A stretch of 64,000 nucleotides of DNA from positions 1,143,001-1,207,000 of the forward strand of contig NZ_CP017147.1 of NCBI RefSeq assembly GCF_001741865.1. The letters are read 5' to 3'. Source of the DNA: Bosea vaviloviae. Lineage in GTDB: Bacteria; Pseudomonadota; Alphaproteobacteria; Rhizobiales; Beijerinckiaceae. The translations under genes were made by a program, and so were the position numbers. The notes under the pieces were generated by a model. That model worked only from the letters and a program-made list of their open reading frames with translations, searched no databases and was not told the origin of the DNA. This document shows, piece by piece, positions 1-10,977 of the stretch (position 1 is the first letter of the stretch; each line of letters opens with the position of its first letter).

Positions 1-1
1 C

Positions 2-676
2 CTGGCCGGAGGTTTTGGCCTCAGGCCGGTCGAGACGCGCGAATGGGGCGGGCTGATGCTCACCCTGTTCATCTCGGTCTATTCCAGCCTGATCGCGATC
101 CCGCTCGGCATTCTGTTCGCGCTCGGGCGGCAATCCGAGCTCAAGGTCATCCGCCTCGTCAGCATTCTGTTCATCGAATTCTGGCGCGGCGTGCCGATCA
201 TCGCGGTGATCTTCCTCGCCTCGCTCTTGCTGCCACTGATCCTGCCCAGCGGCGTCGGCATCGACAGGCTGGCGCGCGCCGTGATCGGGCTCGGCCTCGT
301 CATCGCGGCCTATATGGCGGAAGCCGTGCGCGGTGGCCTGCAGGCGCTGCCCTCGGGCCAGCGCGAGGCGGCGACCGCGCTCGGCCTGACCTATTGGAAG
401 GCGACCGGGCTGATCATCCTGCCCCAGGCGCTGCGCATCTCGCTGCCGGCGATGACGAACGAGTTCATCGCGCTGGTGAAGAACACCACGCTGGTGCTGG
501 TGGTCTCGATCCTCGACCTGCTCGGCATCGCCCAGGCCTCGCTTGCCGACCCGAACTGGGTCGGCATGAACATGGAGGCCTATTTCTTCTCCGGCGGGAT
601 CTACTGGCTGATCTGCTACGGCCTGTCGCGCTGGAGCCGGGCGCTGGAACGCAGCGGCCGCCAGAGGCAGCGCTGA
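2..676 (+). CDS. Amino-acid ABC transporter permease, HisM/AapM type (5' end outside window)
   Basis: Inner-membrane permease of a polar amino-acid ABC importer. The reading frame is open from base 2, so the start lies upstream of the window. Most of the protein is visible, beginning in a GLRPVETREWGGLMLT stretch typical of the second permease of AapQM-type systems. Several hydrophobic segments follow. The EAA coupling loop, which docks to the ATPase, reads EAATALGLTYWKATGLIILP. The C-terminal half has the family pattern of NEFIALVKNTTL followed by a further membrane segment. The matching ATPase and binding protein are not in the window. Substrate is inferred only from family (L-amino acids, possibly general). 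Confidence 0.85.
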   Translation: MAGGFGLRPVETREWGGLMLTLFISVYSSLIAIPLGILFALGRQSELKVIRLVSILFIEFWRGVPIIAVIFLASLLLPLILPSGVGIDRLARAVIGLGLVIAAYMAEAVRGGLQALPSGQREAATALGLTYWKATGLIILPQALRISLPAMTNEFIALVKNTTLVLVVSILDLLGIAQASLADPNWVGMNMEAYFFSGGIYWLICYGLSRWSRALERSGRQRQR

Positions 677-731
677 TAATCCACATGGCCGCCCTTGCTG
701 GCGTCCACGCGGGAAACCGGGCTTCAGCGGC

Positions 732-834
732 CCCTACCGCATCAGACCGAATATCGTATTCGGTCTGATGCGGTAGGGCTTTGCTCTTGCATCGGCTTGT
801 CCCGAAAACCGGTTCCCACTTTTCGGGCCGATGC
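732..834. repeat. Composite palindromic repeat (RIME-like), copy 1
   Basis: Two hairpins lie between the convergent permease and katG. The first has perfect 22-bp arms at 732-753 and 757-778 with a 3-base loop. The second spans 789-834 with outer arms GCATCGG/CCGATGC around a core reading GAAAACCGGTTCCCACTTTT. The same core recurs near 30.5, 31.0, 43.6 and 50.3 kb. It may also act as a bidirectional terminator for the two flanking genes. Confidence 0.85.
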
Positions 835-870
835 TCCAGGGACGGCCGCTGAAGGTTTTTTCCGCCTGGA

Positions 871-3350
<2,480 letters not shown>

Positions 3351-4256
3351 ATGACGAACCTGACACTGAAGCAGCTGCGCTATTTCGAGGCGCTGACACG
3401 CCACGGTCATTTCGGACGCGCGGCGGAGAGCTGCGCCATTTCCCAGCCGGCCCTGTCGATGCAGATCAAGGCCTTCGAGGAAGAGCTCGGCGCCGAGCTT
3501 TTCGAGAGAGACAGGCGTCAGCTTCGATTGACGAGTTTCGGCGAAGAGATCGCCCTGCGCAGCAAGGACATCCTGCGTTCGCTCGAGGAGCTGGAAGACT
3601 ATGCGCGCAGCTCTCGCGGCGGGCTGGTCACGCGGCTGCGCATCGGCGTGATACCGACGGTCGCGCCCTATCTGCTGCCGAGCCTGATAGGCGAGCTGAA
3701 CCGTCTCTATGACGGCCTTGACCTGCATGTGCGGGAGACGCTGACGCCGAAGCTGATTCAGGAACTGAATGAAGGTCGGCTCGACATGGCGATCGTCGCC
3801 TTGCCGGTGTCGGAGCCTTCATTGACCGAAACCACCCTCTTCACGGAAAGCTTCGTCCTCGTCCGGCCGCGTGAGGACGAGGGCAAACCCGCTCCCAATC
3901 CCGAAGCGCTTCGCGAAATGCGCTTGCTGCTGCTGGAAGAAGGGCACTGCTTTCGCGAGCAGGCCCTCTCGTTCTGCAACAAGAACCCGCGCGCGGTGCA
4001 ATCGCGCGATCTGCTGGATGCAAGCTCGCTGTCGACACTGGTGCAGATGGTCGATGCGGGTCTGGGGATCACCTTGCTGCCGGAAATGGCGGTAGCGGTC
4101 GAGACGCGCTCGGCCTCGGTATCCGTCACACGCTTCAAGCCACCCCAGCCATCGCGCACGATCGGCATGGTCTGGCGCAAGACGAGCCCGCTCTCCAAGC
4201 AGTTTTCGCAGATTTCCGAAGCTGTCCGCCTGTCGGCCGGGGCGGCTCGCTCATAG
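3351..4256 (+). CDS. oxyR: Hydrogen-peroxide-sensing LysR-type activator OxyR
   Basis: LysR-family regulator of 301 residues with an N-terminal winged HTH (about residues 4-63, containing GRAAESCAISQPALS) and a substrate-binding-like sensor domain. Cys200 and Cys209 in GHCFREQALSFCNKNP match, residue for residue in spacing, the redox pair Cys199/Cys208 of E. coli OxyR, so peroxide sensing by disulfide formation is well supported. It is divergent from katG, its expected target. A strong inverted repeat follows the stop. Confidence 0.93.
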   Translation: MTNLTLKQLRYFEALTRHGHFGRAAESCAISQPALSMQIKAFEEELGAELFERDRRQLRLTSFGEEIALRSKDILRSLEELEDYARSSRGGLVTRLRIGVIPTVAPYLLPSLIGELNRLYDGLDLHVRETLTPKLIQELNEGRLDMAIVALPVSEPSLTETTLFTESFVLVRPREDEGKPAPNPEALREMRLLLLEEGHCFREQALSFCNKNPRAVQSRDLLDASSLSTLVQMVDAGLGITLLPEMAVAVETRSASVSVTRFKPPQPSRTIGMVWRKTSPLSKQFSQISEAVRLSAGAARS

Positions 4257-4269
4257 AGCCCGCAAACGC

Positions 4270-4334
4270 GGAAACGCGCCGTCATCCCGGGCAAGCCGCG
4301 TTAGCAGGCAGGTCCGGGATGACGGCGCGTTTCC
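4270..4334. terminator. Long stem-loop between oxyR and gcrA
   Basis: Perfect 21-bp arms at 4270-4290 and 4314-4334, core GCGCCGTCATCCCGG, with a 23-base loop. It lies between convergent oxyR and gcrA, so a bidirectional terminator role is plausible. There is no long T-run, and the core resembles a dispersed extragenic palindrome, so it may equally be a repeat. Confidence 0.55.
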
Positions 4335-4401
4335 AAGCAGAAGGGCATGGTCTAGAGGCGCTCAGCCGAAGAAGCCGAACGCCTGAATTGCTGTTGAGCC
4401 C

Positions 4402-4956
4402 TCAGCCCCGTCCGGCCATCTTGCTGCGGTCGCGCCTGCGATCCGCCGCCGGCTGGTAGGCGATGCGCGAGTGGTAGCTGCAATAGGGCATGCCGGTCTG
4501 CGAACGGCCGCCGCAGAAGCGGAATTCCGGGGTCGTCGGGTCGCCCATCGGCCAGCGGCACATATATTCGCGCAGGTCCATGATGGTGACGCGTTCGGAG
4601 AACGGCACCACCACATCCTCGGAGAGGACCGTCTCCTGCTGGGCTTCAGCGTCCGCCTCGGCGGCGTATTGCGGAGCCAGAGCATTGTTGCCGCGCGTCA
4701 TGCCGGCATGAGCGCCGCCCATCGGATGGCTCGGCGAGCGGGTCGGCGCCTTGCGCGGCGTGCTGGCGCGCGGCGTGCTTGCCGCGGCTGGGTTCTTGGC
4801 CCGGCCGGACAGGCCGAGACGGTGGACTTTTCCGATCACGGCATTGCGCGTGACGCTGCCGAGCTCGCCCGCGATCTGGCTGGCGCTCAGGCCGTCGCTC
4901 CAGAGCTTCTTGAGAAGCTCGACGCGTTCTTCCGTCCATGCTCCGGCTTCGTTCAT
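4402..4956 (-). CDS. gcrA: GcrA-family cell-cycle regulator
   Basis: GcrA recruits sigma-70 RNA polymerase to promoters that carry CcrM-methylated GANTC sites in alphaproteobacteria. The N-terminal HTH is typical: WTEERVELLKKLWSDGLSAS, then IAGELGSVTRNAVIGKVHRL. A Pro/Ala/Ser-rich linker leads to a conserved C-terminal domain with LREYMCRWPMGDP, FRFCGG and YCSYHSRIAY, which in the family contacts sigma-70. I chose ATG 4956 (184 residues) because AGGTGA lies six bases upstream. A GTG at 4965 is the alternative. The upstream region holds a cluster of GANTC sites. Confidence 0.95.
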   Translation of the reverse strand: MNEAGAWTEERVELLKKLWSDGLSASQIAGELGSVTRNAVIGKVHRLGLSGRAKNPAAASTPRASTPRKAPTRSPSHPMGGAHAGMTRGNNALAPQYAAEADAEAQQETVLSEDVVVPFSERVTIMDLREYMCRWPMGDPTTPEFRFCGGRSQTGMPYCSYHSRIAYQPAADRRRDRSKMAGRG

Positions 4957-4965
4957 CGGCTTCAC

Positions 4966-5506
4966 CTATCGTCTCCGCTCAGCCCCTCGCGGGCCCAGGC
5001 TGGGGTGGCTCATGACGGAATCCAAGACCGGCAGCGTCCGTTGCTCAACGGAAGCTGTTACACCCGGAACTGACGGTACAGGGGACGCCGCACGAGATGT
5101 CGTATCTGACTGACGAGATCATACAAGATGGCGGGACTCGGCGACAAGAGTCCGCGAATCGGAAAACGGCTTTTCCCCAGGCCATTCGTGAATGTCTCGT
5201 CAAGTGAATCCATTCGGCAACGCTGACGTTGCGGCATGAATCCACCTGCGATGGAATTGACAGCGCCCGACCGCTTTTGCATAGTCAGCCTTGTCGAGCC
5301 GCCCTTTTGGGCGGCGCTTATGTTTTTGACGGATCAGGGTCCTCCTGCGATGCGGATGACGGCGCGACGAGAGATCGGGAACTGGCTGCGACGATAACGT
5401 CGCCGTCGGGTCGCATGATGCTGGCAAGATGCCGGCTCGCGCCCAGATTGTCGTTCAAGCTCAGCGCCCTTCCGTTCTCATCCGCCCCGTCGCGAGGACC
5501 GTCTCC
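4966..5506. promoter_or_regulatory. gcrA-argD divergent region with a GANTC cluster
   Basis: 541 bp without a credible gene. GANTC sites occur at 5018, 5135, 5148, 5156, 5206 and 5238, five of them within 108 bp. This is far denser than expected in GC-rich DNA and fits CcrM/GcrA control of the gcrA promoter. A hairpin with 7-bp arms and a TTTT loop (GCCGCCC/GGGCGGC, 5298-5315) lies in the argD leader. The rest shows nothing I can name. Confidence 0.6.
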
Positions 5507-6748
5507 ATGTCATCCGCCGTTACTGTGTCATCCGCCGTTCCTGTTTCCACTGCCCCGTCCGTATTGTTGCCGACCTATGCCCGCGCTCCCGTCGCCTTCG
5601 AGCGCGGCGAAGGCGCCTGGGCGATCACCAGTGACGGCACGCGCTATCTCGATTTCGGCGCCGGCATCGCCGTCAATTCGCTCGGCCACGCCCATCCGCA
5701 TCTGGTCAAGGCCCTGACCGAGCAGGCCGGCAAGATCTGGCACACCTCCAACCTCTACACGATGCCCGATGGCGAGAAGCTGGCGCGCCGGCTCTGCGAG
5801 GCGACCTTCGCGGAGCGCGTCTTCTTCACCAATTCAGGCGCCGAGGCGAATGAGTGCGCCATCAAGATGGCGCGGAAGTACCATGCCGCGAAGGGCCATC
5901 CCGAGCGCTATCGCATCATCACCTTCGAGGGCGCCTTCCATGGCCGGACGCTGGCGACCATCGCCGCCGGCGGCCAGCAGAAATACATCGACGGTTTCGG
6001 CCCCAAGGTCGACGGCTTCGACCAGGTGCCGTTCGACGACGAGATCGCGCTGAAGGCCGCGATCGGCCCGGAGACCGCAGCCTTGATGATCGAGCCGATC
6101 CAGGGCGAGGGCGGCCTGCGCTCGGTGCCGCCGCGCATGCTGCGGCAGTTGCGCGAGCTCTGCGACGAGCACGGGCTGATGCTGATCTTCGACGAGATCC
6201 AGACCGGCGTCGGCCGCACTGGCAAGTTCTTCTCCTATGAGCATGTCGGCGTGGCGCCCGACATCATGTCGATCGCCAAGGGCATCGGCGGCGGCTTTCC
6301 GATGGGCGCCTGCCTGGCGACCGAAGAGGCCGCCTCGGGCATGACGCTGGGCACGCATGGCACGACTTTTGGCGGCAACCCGCTCGCCATGGCGGTCGGC
6401 AACGCCGTGCTCGATGTCATTCTCGGCGATGGCTTCATCGAAAAGGTCGCGCAGACCAGCCTGCGGCTGCGCCAGTCGCTGGCCCAGCTCAAGGACCAGC
6501 ATCCCGACGTGATCGAGGAGATTCGCGGGGAGGGGCTGATGCTCGGGCTGAAGCTCATTACGCCGAACACGGATTTCGTCGCGGAGGCCCGGGCCGCCGG
6601 CCTGCTCGTCGTCGCCGCCGGCGACAATGTCGTGCGCCTGCTGCCGCCCTTGATCATCGGCGATGCCGAGGTCTCCGAGGCGGTCTCCCGGCTCGACCAG
6701 GCCGCGCGCGGCGTTGAGGCGACGCTGAAGCGCCCCGCCGCCGAATAA
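5507..6748 (+). CDS. argD: Acetylornithine aminotransferase
   Basis: PLP-dependent class III aminotransferase that converts N-acetylglutamate semialdehyde to N2-acetylornithine in arginine synthesis. It may also serve in lysine synthesis. Visible family motifs are [55 protein letters not shown], the cofactor-binding [14 protein letters not shown] and [14 protein letters not shown] with the Schiff-base lysine. ATG 5507 was chosen because GAGG lies about nine bases upstream, giving 413 residues, close to family length. It heads a plus-strand run argD-argF-hslO. Confidence 0.93.
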   Translation: MSSAVTVSSAVPVSTAPSVLLPTYARAPVAFERGEGAWAITSDGTRYLDFGAGIAVNSLGHAHPHLVKALTEQAGKIWHTSNLYTMPDGEKLARRLCEATFAERVFFTNSGAEANECAIKMARKYHAAKGHPERYRIITFEGAFHGRTLATIAAGGQQKYIDGFGPKVDGFDQVPFDDEIALKAAIGPETAALMIEPIQGEGGLRSVPPRMLRQLRELCDEHGLMLIFDEIQTGVGRTGKFFSYEHVGVAPDIMSIAKGIGGGFPMGACLATEEAASGMTLGTHGTTFGGNPLAMAVGNAVLDVILGDGFIEKVAQTSLRLRQSLAQLKDQHPDVIEEIRGEGLMLGLKLITPNTDFVAEARAAGLLVVAAGDNVVRLLPPLIIGDAEVSEAVSRLDQAARGVEATLKRPAAE

Positions 6749-6762
6749 GCCCCGCTCTGTTC

Positions 6763-6828
6763 ATGACCCAAGACCTGCCATGACCCAAGACCTGCCATGA
6801 CCCAAGACCTGCCATGACCCAAGACCTG
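6763..6828. repeat. 17-bp tandem repeat between argD and argF
   Basis: Three full copies and one 15-base partial copy of ATGACCCAAGACCTGCC, starting at 6763, 6780, 6797 and 6814. Each unit begins with ATG, and because 17 is not a multiple of three the ATGs fall in successive frames. The array ends 12 bases before the preferred argF start. Confidence 0.95.
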
Positions 6829-6840
6829 AAGGAAGCGCCC

Positions 6841-7761
6841 GTGACGCGCCATTTCCTCGACATCTCCGATTTCTCGACCAAGGAATTGCGCGCCATCCTG
6901 CGCGCCGGCGAAGAGATCAAGGCGCGCCGGCGCACCCCTGACGCGGCCGGAGACCGCCTGCTCGAAGGCAAGGTCATCGCGATGATCTTCGAGCAGCCCT
7001 CCCTGCGCACCCGCGTCTCCTTCGATGTCGGCATCCGCGAACTCGGCGGCTCGCCGATGATGGTGACCGGCCAGGAGATCGAGCTCGGCGAGCGCGAGAC
7101 CATCGCCGATACGGCCCGCGTGCTCTCGCGCTATGTCGATGCGATCATGATCCGCATGCTCGACCATGACGCCGTGGTCGAGATGTCGAAATACGCCACC
7201 GTGCCGGTGATTAACGGGCTGACCAAGCGCCAGCATCCCTGCCAGGTCATGGCCGACGTCATGACCTTCGAGGAGCGCAAGGGCCCGATCAAGGGCAAGC
7301 GCATCGCCTGGACCGGTGACACCAACAATGTCCTGACCTCCTGGGTCCATGCCGCCGGCCGGCTCGATTTCGAGCTCGCCATCGCCACGCCCGAGGAATT
7401 GGCGCCGCCACCGGCACTGCTCGACTGGGCTCGCGACCAGGGCGCCAGGGTGAAGTTGACGACGCGGCCGGAAGCGGCGGTCGAGGGCGCCGATTGCGTC
7501 ATCACCGATTGCTGGGTCTCGATGGGCGACGAGGAAGGCACGCGCCACAACCTGCTGCGGCCCTACCAGGTCGATGACCGCCTGCTCGACCGCGCCGAAA
7601 AGGATGCGATCTTCATGCATTGCCTGCCGGCGAGCCGTGGCGAGGAGGTCACTGATTCCGTGATGGACGGGCCGCAATCGGCCGTGTTTGACGAGGCCGA
7701 GAACCGCCTGCACGCGCAGAAGGGCATCCTGGCCTGGTGCTTCGGCGGAGTCTCCGCCTGA
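6841..7761 (+). CDS. argF: Ornithine carbamoyltransferase
   Basis: Makes citrulline from ornithine and carbamoyl phosphate in the cytosol. The carbamoyl-phosphate motif SLRTR is at 54-58, HPCQ at 132-135, the ornithine loop with Asp223 and SMG at 227-229, and HCLP at 260-263. GTG 6841 is preferred over the in-frame ATG 6814: AAGGAAG lies about six bases before the GTG, the N-terminus becomes [10 protein letters not shown] as in relatives, and 306 residues is the usual length. The ATG belongs to a 17-bp tandem array. The stop codon overlaps the hslO start. Confidence 0.95.
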   Translation: MTRHFLDISDFSTKELRAILRAGEEIKARRRTPDAAGDRLLEGKVIAMIFEQPSLRTRVSFDVGIRELGGSPMMVTGQEIELGERETIADTARVLSRYVDAIMIRMLDHDAVVEMSKYATVPVINGLTKRQHPCQVMADVMTFEERKGPIKGKRIAWTGDTNNVLTSWVHAAGRLDFELAIATPEELAPPPALLDWARDQGARVKLTTRPEAAVEGADCVITDCWVSMGDEEGTRHNLLRPYQVDDRLLDRAEKDAIFMHCLPASRGEEVTDSVMDGPQSAVFDEAENRLHAQKGILAWCFGGVSA

Positions 7762-8768
7762 TGGCGACTGAGGATCTGGGGGCCGGCGTCGCCGTGCTCG
7801 ACGACCGGGTGGTGCCGTTCACCGTGCCCGATCTCGACGTGCGCGGTCGCGTCGTGCGGCTCGGCCCCTCGATCGACACCATTCTCGGCCGGCACGATTA
7901 TCCCGAGCCGGTCTCGCGCGTGCTCGGCGAAGCGGCGGCGCTGACCGTATTGCTGGGAACGGCGCTGAAATTCGAGGGCCGCTTCCAGCTCCAGACCAAG
8001 AGCGACGGGCCGATCTCGATGATGGTCGTCGATTTCAACGCGCCCGACACCTATCGCGCCGTCGCGCATATCGACGAGGCCAAGCTGGAGCAGGCCGTGG
8101 CTTCGGGCAATCTGAGTACCGGCGACCTGCTCGGCGAAGGCCATCTCGCCATGACGGTCGACCAGGGCTCGCAGACCACGCGCTATCAGGGCGTCGTCAC
8201 GCTGAACCGGCAGAGTCTGGAAGAGGCGGCGCATCAGTATTTCCGCCAGTCGGAGCAGATTCCCAGCCGCATCCGGCTCGGCGTCGGCAGCGTCGTCACC
8301 GGCGCGGGCCGGGAATGGCGCGCCGGCGGATTGCTCGTGCAGTTCATGCCGCATTCGCCCGACCGGCTGCGCGCGGCCGACCTGCATCCCGGCGATGCGC
8401 CCGAGGGCCATGAGATCCTGAGCAACACCGACCCGGACGGCATCAGCGACGATTCCTGGGCCGAGGCGCGCTCGCTGGTCGAGACGGTCGAGGACCATGA
8501 ACTGCTCGACCCGATGCTGGAAAGCGAGCGCCTGCTCTACCGGCTGTTCCATGAGCGCGGTGCGCGCGTCTTCGAGCCGGTTGCGGTGCAGGAGGCCTGC
8601 CGCTGTTCACGCGAGCGCGTGCTCGGCATGCTGCGCGGCTTTTCAGCCGAGGACCGCAAGGCGATGGTCGCCGATGACGGCACGCTCGGCGTGACCTGCG
8701 AATTCTGCTCGCGGCGCTATACTTTTGAGGCGTCGGAAGTCGAGGCAGGGCCGCCGGCGGTGGAGTAA
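7761..8768 (+). CDS. hslO: Redox-regulated chaperone Hsp33
   Basis: Cytosolic holdase activated by oxidative unfolding. The 335-residue protein ends with the redox zinc site: Cys280 and Cys282 (CRCSRERV), Cys313 and Cys316 (CEFC). In the family these bind zinc when reduced and form disulfides under stress. The start shares a base with the argF stop (TGATG), so translation is probably coupled. The argF-hslO arrangement recurs in related alphaproteobacteria from memory. Confidence 0.93.
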   Translation: MATEDLGAGVAVLDDRVVPFTVPDLDVRGRVVRLGPSIDTILGRHDYPEPVSRVLGEAAALTVLLGTALKFEGRFQLQTKSDGPISMMVVDFNAPDTYRAVAHIDEAKLEQAVASGNLSTGDLLGEGHLAMTVDQGSQTTRYQGVVTLNRQSLEEAAHQYFRQSEQIPSRIRLGVGSVVTGAGREWRAGGLLVQFMPHSPDRLRAADLHPGDAPEGHEILSNTDPDGISDDSWAEARSLVETVEDHELLDPMLESERLLYRLFHERGARVFEPVAVQEACRCSRERVLGMLRGFSAEDRKAMVADDGTLGVTCEFCSRRYTFEASEVEAGPPAVE

Positions 8769-9086
8769 GGCGCTGGAACCGCGACGGGAAATCCTTCCCC
8801 CCCTCGCGGGGGAAGGTGGCATGGCGAAGCCATGACGGATGAGGGGGCGCTGTGAGCTTTCCGCCTCAGCCGAACACGACGCCAACCGGACAGGGCACGG
8901 CGCCCCCTCATCCGGCGCTGCGCGCCACCTTCTCCCGCATCAAAGTCGGCTGTTGCCGACTTTGACACTTTGGGCTGCCCATCTCGGGCAAGCCCGAGAT
9001 GGGTGGGAGAAGGGTAGAGGACCGCGCGTGTCCGGCTCCCTCCGGGAAGGGTTCCCCGCGCCTCTTCGTTCAAAACGCAGCCTTCA
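8769..9086. repeat. Intergenic palindromic mosaic between hslO and argE
   Basis: 318 bp without a gene, built from inverted pieces. A CCTTCCCCC/GGGGGAAGG pair lies near 8793-8818, GGCATGGCGAAGCCATG is palindromic near 8818-8834, and a CCCCCTCATCCG block near 8910 inverts CGGATGAGGGGG near 8836. Related pieces (GGGAACCCTTCTCCC and its inverse) recur at 35.5 kb. It separates convergent genes and is probably an extragenic repeat that also terminates transcription. Confidence 0.6.
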
Positions 9087-10265
9087 TCAGATCCGGCATT
9101 CCGCCAGCAGCCTGCGCATGAAGGCCTCGCCGGCGGCGAATTGCTCCAGCGTGATGAACTCGTCGGGCTGGTGGGCCTGGTCGATCGAGCCCGGGCCGCA
9201 GACGATGGTGGCTAAGCCGGCGCGCTGGAAATGGCCGGCCTCGGTGGCGTAGGCGACCGCGATGGTGCTGTTGCGGCCGGCGAGCCGCATCACCAGCGTC
9301 TCGGCTTCCGATCCCGGATCGGGCGCGAGGCCGGGCACGTCCGAGCTCATCACCGTCTCGATCGCCGCCGAGGGCGCGGTCTTGCGCATCCGGACGAGAA
9401 CCTCGTCCGAGAGGGCCTTGAAGCGCGCCGGAGCCTCCTCCGGATCCGAGCCCGGCAAGGTGCGCACCTCCCAGGACAGGTCGCAGCGATCGGCCAGGAT
9501 GTTGCGGGCGATGCCGCCATGGAATTTTCCGACATGGACGGTGTCGTAGGGCGGGTCGAAGCGGCCGCTCGGGTCGAGCTTGCCTTCCCGCTCATCGGCC
9601 ATCGCCACCAGCCCGGCTGCCAATCGCGTGCCGGCATGGACGGCGCTGGCGCCGAGATGCGGTTTCGATGAATGCGCCGCAACGCCGGTGATCGTGGTGA
9701 AGAAGGTGCGGATGCCCTTATGCGCATCGGCGAGGTCGAGCGAGGTCGGCTCGCCGACGATGACGGCGCGCGGCCGCGGCAGATCCTTACCCATCCGCGC
9801 GATGCCGTCGACTACGCCCAGGCAAGTGACCTCCTCGTCATAGGAGAAGAACAGGTGGATCGGCGTCTTGAGATCGGCGGCGAGGAAATCCGGCACCAGC
9901 GCCAGCGCCAGCGCGATGAAGCCCTTCATGTCGACGGCGCCGCGGCCATAGGCCCGGCCGCCCTCGACATGCAGCGTGAACGGATCGCGGCTCCAGGCCT
10001 GGCCCTCCACTGGCACGACGTCGGTATGGCCCGACAGCAGGACGCCGCCGCGATCCTGCGGACCGATGGTGGCGAAGAGCGCCGCCTTGTCCCCGGTCGC
10101 ATTAGGGATGCGCATGGAAGTGACGCCCCAGCCGGCGAGGTAGTCCTCGACGAAGGCGATCAGATCGAGATTGGCCTTATGGCTGACCGTGTCGAAGGCG
10201 ACGAGGCGGGCGAGCATATCGAGCGGCGCGTAAAGCTGTCCGGTCGGCTGGGAGGAAGCAGTCAA
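9087..10265 (-). CDS. argE: Acetylornithine deacetylase (ArgE, M20 peptidase family)
   Basis: Zinc-dependent hydrolase that removes acetate from N2-acetylornithine to give ornithine. Metal and catalytic motifs are LLSGHTDVVPVEG, GRGAVDMKGFIA (bridging Asp), SYDEEVTCLG (catalytic Glu and metal Glu), GEPTS and, at the C-terminus, the metal His in QAHQPDEF. I place the start at TTG 10265: it overlaps the apaG stop and is preceded by GAAGAAGG at seven bases, giving 392 residues. A later Met (10220) would cut into the conserved N-terminus. It is coupled to apaG. A second M20 deacetylase lies at 24.9-26.0 kb. Confidence 0.88.
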   Translation of the reverse strand: MTASSQPTGQLYAPLDMLARLVAFDTVSHKANLDLIAFVEDYLAGWGVTSMRIPNATGDKAALFATIGPQDRGGVLLSGHTDVVPVEGQAWSRDPFTLHVEGGRAYGRGAVDMKGFIALALALVPDFLAADLKTPIHLFFSYDEEVTCLGVVDGIARMGKDLPRPRAVIVGEPTSLDLADAHKGIRTFFTTITGVAAHSSKPHLGASAVHAGTRLAAGLVAMADEREGKLDPSGRFDPPYDTVHVGKFHGGIARNILADRCDLSWEVRTLPGSDPEEAPARFKALSDEVLVRMRKTAPSAAIETVMSSDVPGLAPDPGSEAETLVMRLAGRNSTIAVAYATEAGHFQRAGLATIVCGPGSIDQAHQPDEFITLEQFAAGEAFMRRLLAECRI

Positions 10266-10654
10266 TGCAGAACCTTCTTCACATAGGGCGAATCGAGCGG
10301 AAAGAGCGGCACGACGACATTGAAGATCGCGCCGTCCTCGCCGAGCATGGCGTAAAAGCCGCTCATCGAGCCGTCCGGCGTCATCAACGGGCAACCGGAG
10401 GTATAGCTGAAGCTCTCGCCCGGGCGCAGCACCGGCTGCTGGCCGATGACGCCGTCGCCGCGCACTTCATGAACCTCGCCGCGGCCATCGGTGATGAACC
10501 AGTGCCGGGTCATCAATTGCACGGTCTGAAGCGACAAATTCACGATCTCGATGGAATAGGCCCAGAAATAGCGGCGCTGCTCATGCGAGGATTCCCCCTC
10601 CATGAATTTCGGCGCGGCGGTCACGCGCACGCCATGCGTCTCCGCTTGATACAT
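10262..10654 (-). CDS. apaG: ApaG domain protein (Co2+/Mg2+ efflux-associated)
   Basis: Small cytosolic beta-sandwich protein of 130 residues, the normal ApaG length. Diagnostic stretches are RRYFWAYSIEIVN, RHWFITDGRG, VVGEQP-like VIGQQPVLRPGESFSYTSG and the C-terminal FNVVVPLFPLDSP. The exact function of the family is unsettled; a link to divalent-cation resistance comes from Salmonella CorD. The start follows GGAG. Its stop codon overlaps the argE start. Confidence 0.93.
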   Translation of the reverse strand: MYQAETHGVRVTAAPKFMEGESSHEQRRYFWAYSIEIVNLSLQTVQLMTRHWFITDGRGEVHEVRGDGVIGQQPVLRPGESFSYTSGCPLMTPDGSMSGFYAMLGEDGAIFNVVVPLFPLDSPYVKKVLH

Positions 10655-10977
10655 CGTGACGGCTCCCTCGATGGCGCGGGCGCCGCGCGGCCTAGTCGTG
10701 CCGGCGGGCGAGGCCTCTGTTATGAACCGGGCGGCGGCGGCGTCAATCCTGTCGCGGCCGGACAGGCGAGCGCAAGCCCGGATGAACGCCCGAGGAGCGG
10801 TTCACAGCACCGGCAGTCAGGCCGGGCGATGCCGATCCAGGACCCAGCTGGTGCGTTCAAGCGCCGATTCGCCGCGTCGAGACGCCCAACAGCACTGTGG
10901 ATGGCTGTGCCGGAGGCGCGGAATGCGCTTTGCTTTCACTGTAAGCTTGCGACACGCCCTTCATCGGACATCTGAGT
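10655..10977. other. Gene-free divergent region upstream of apaG and dcd
   Basis: 323 bp between divergent genes. I see no credible ORF, tRNA, hairpin terminator or repeat family member. It should hold both promoters, but none is obvious by eye. Confidence 0.5.

Noticed and set aside
5045-5282. Small minus-strand frames upstream of gcrA
   Set aside because: Lie in the GANTC-rich promoter region and lack a ribosome site or recognisable sequence.
6763-6828. CRISPR-like short repeats
   Set aside because: Units are directly tandem with no spacers, and no cas genes are present.
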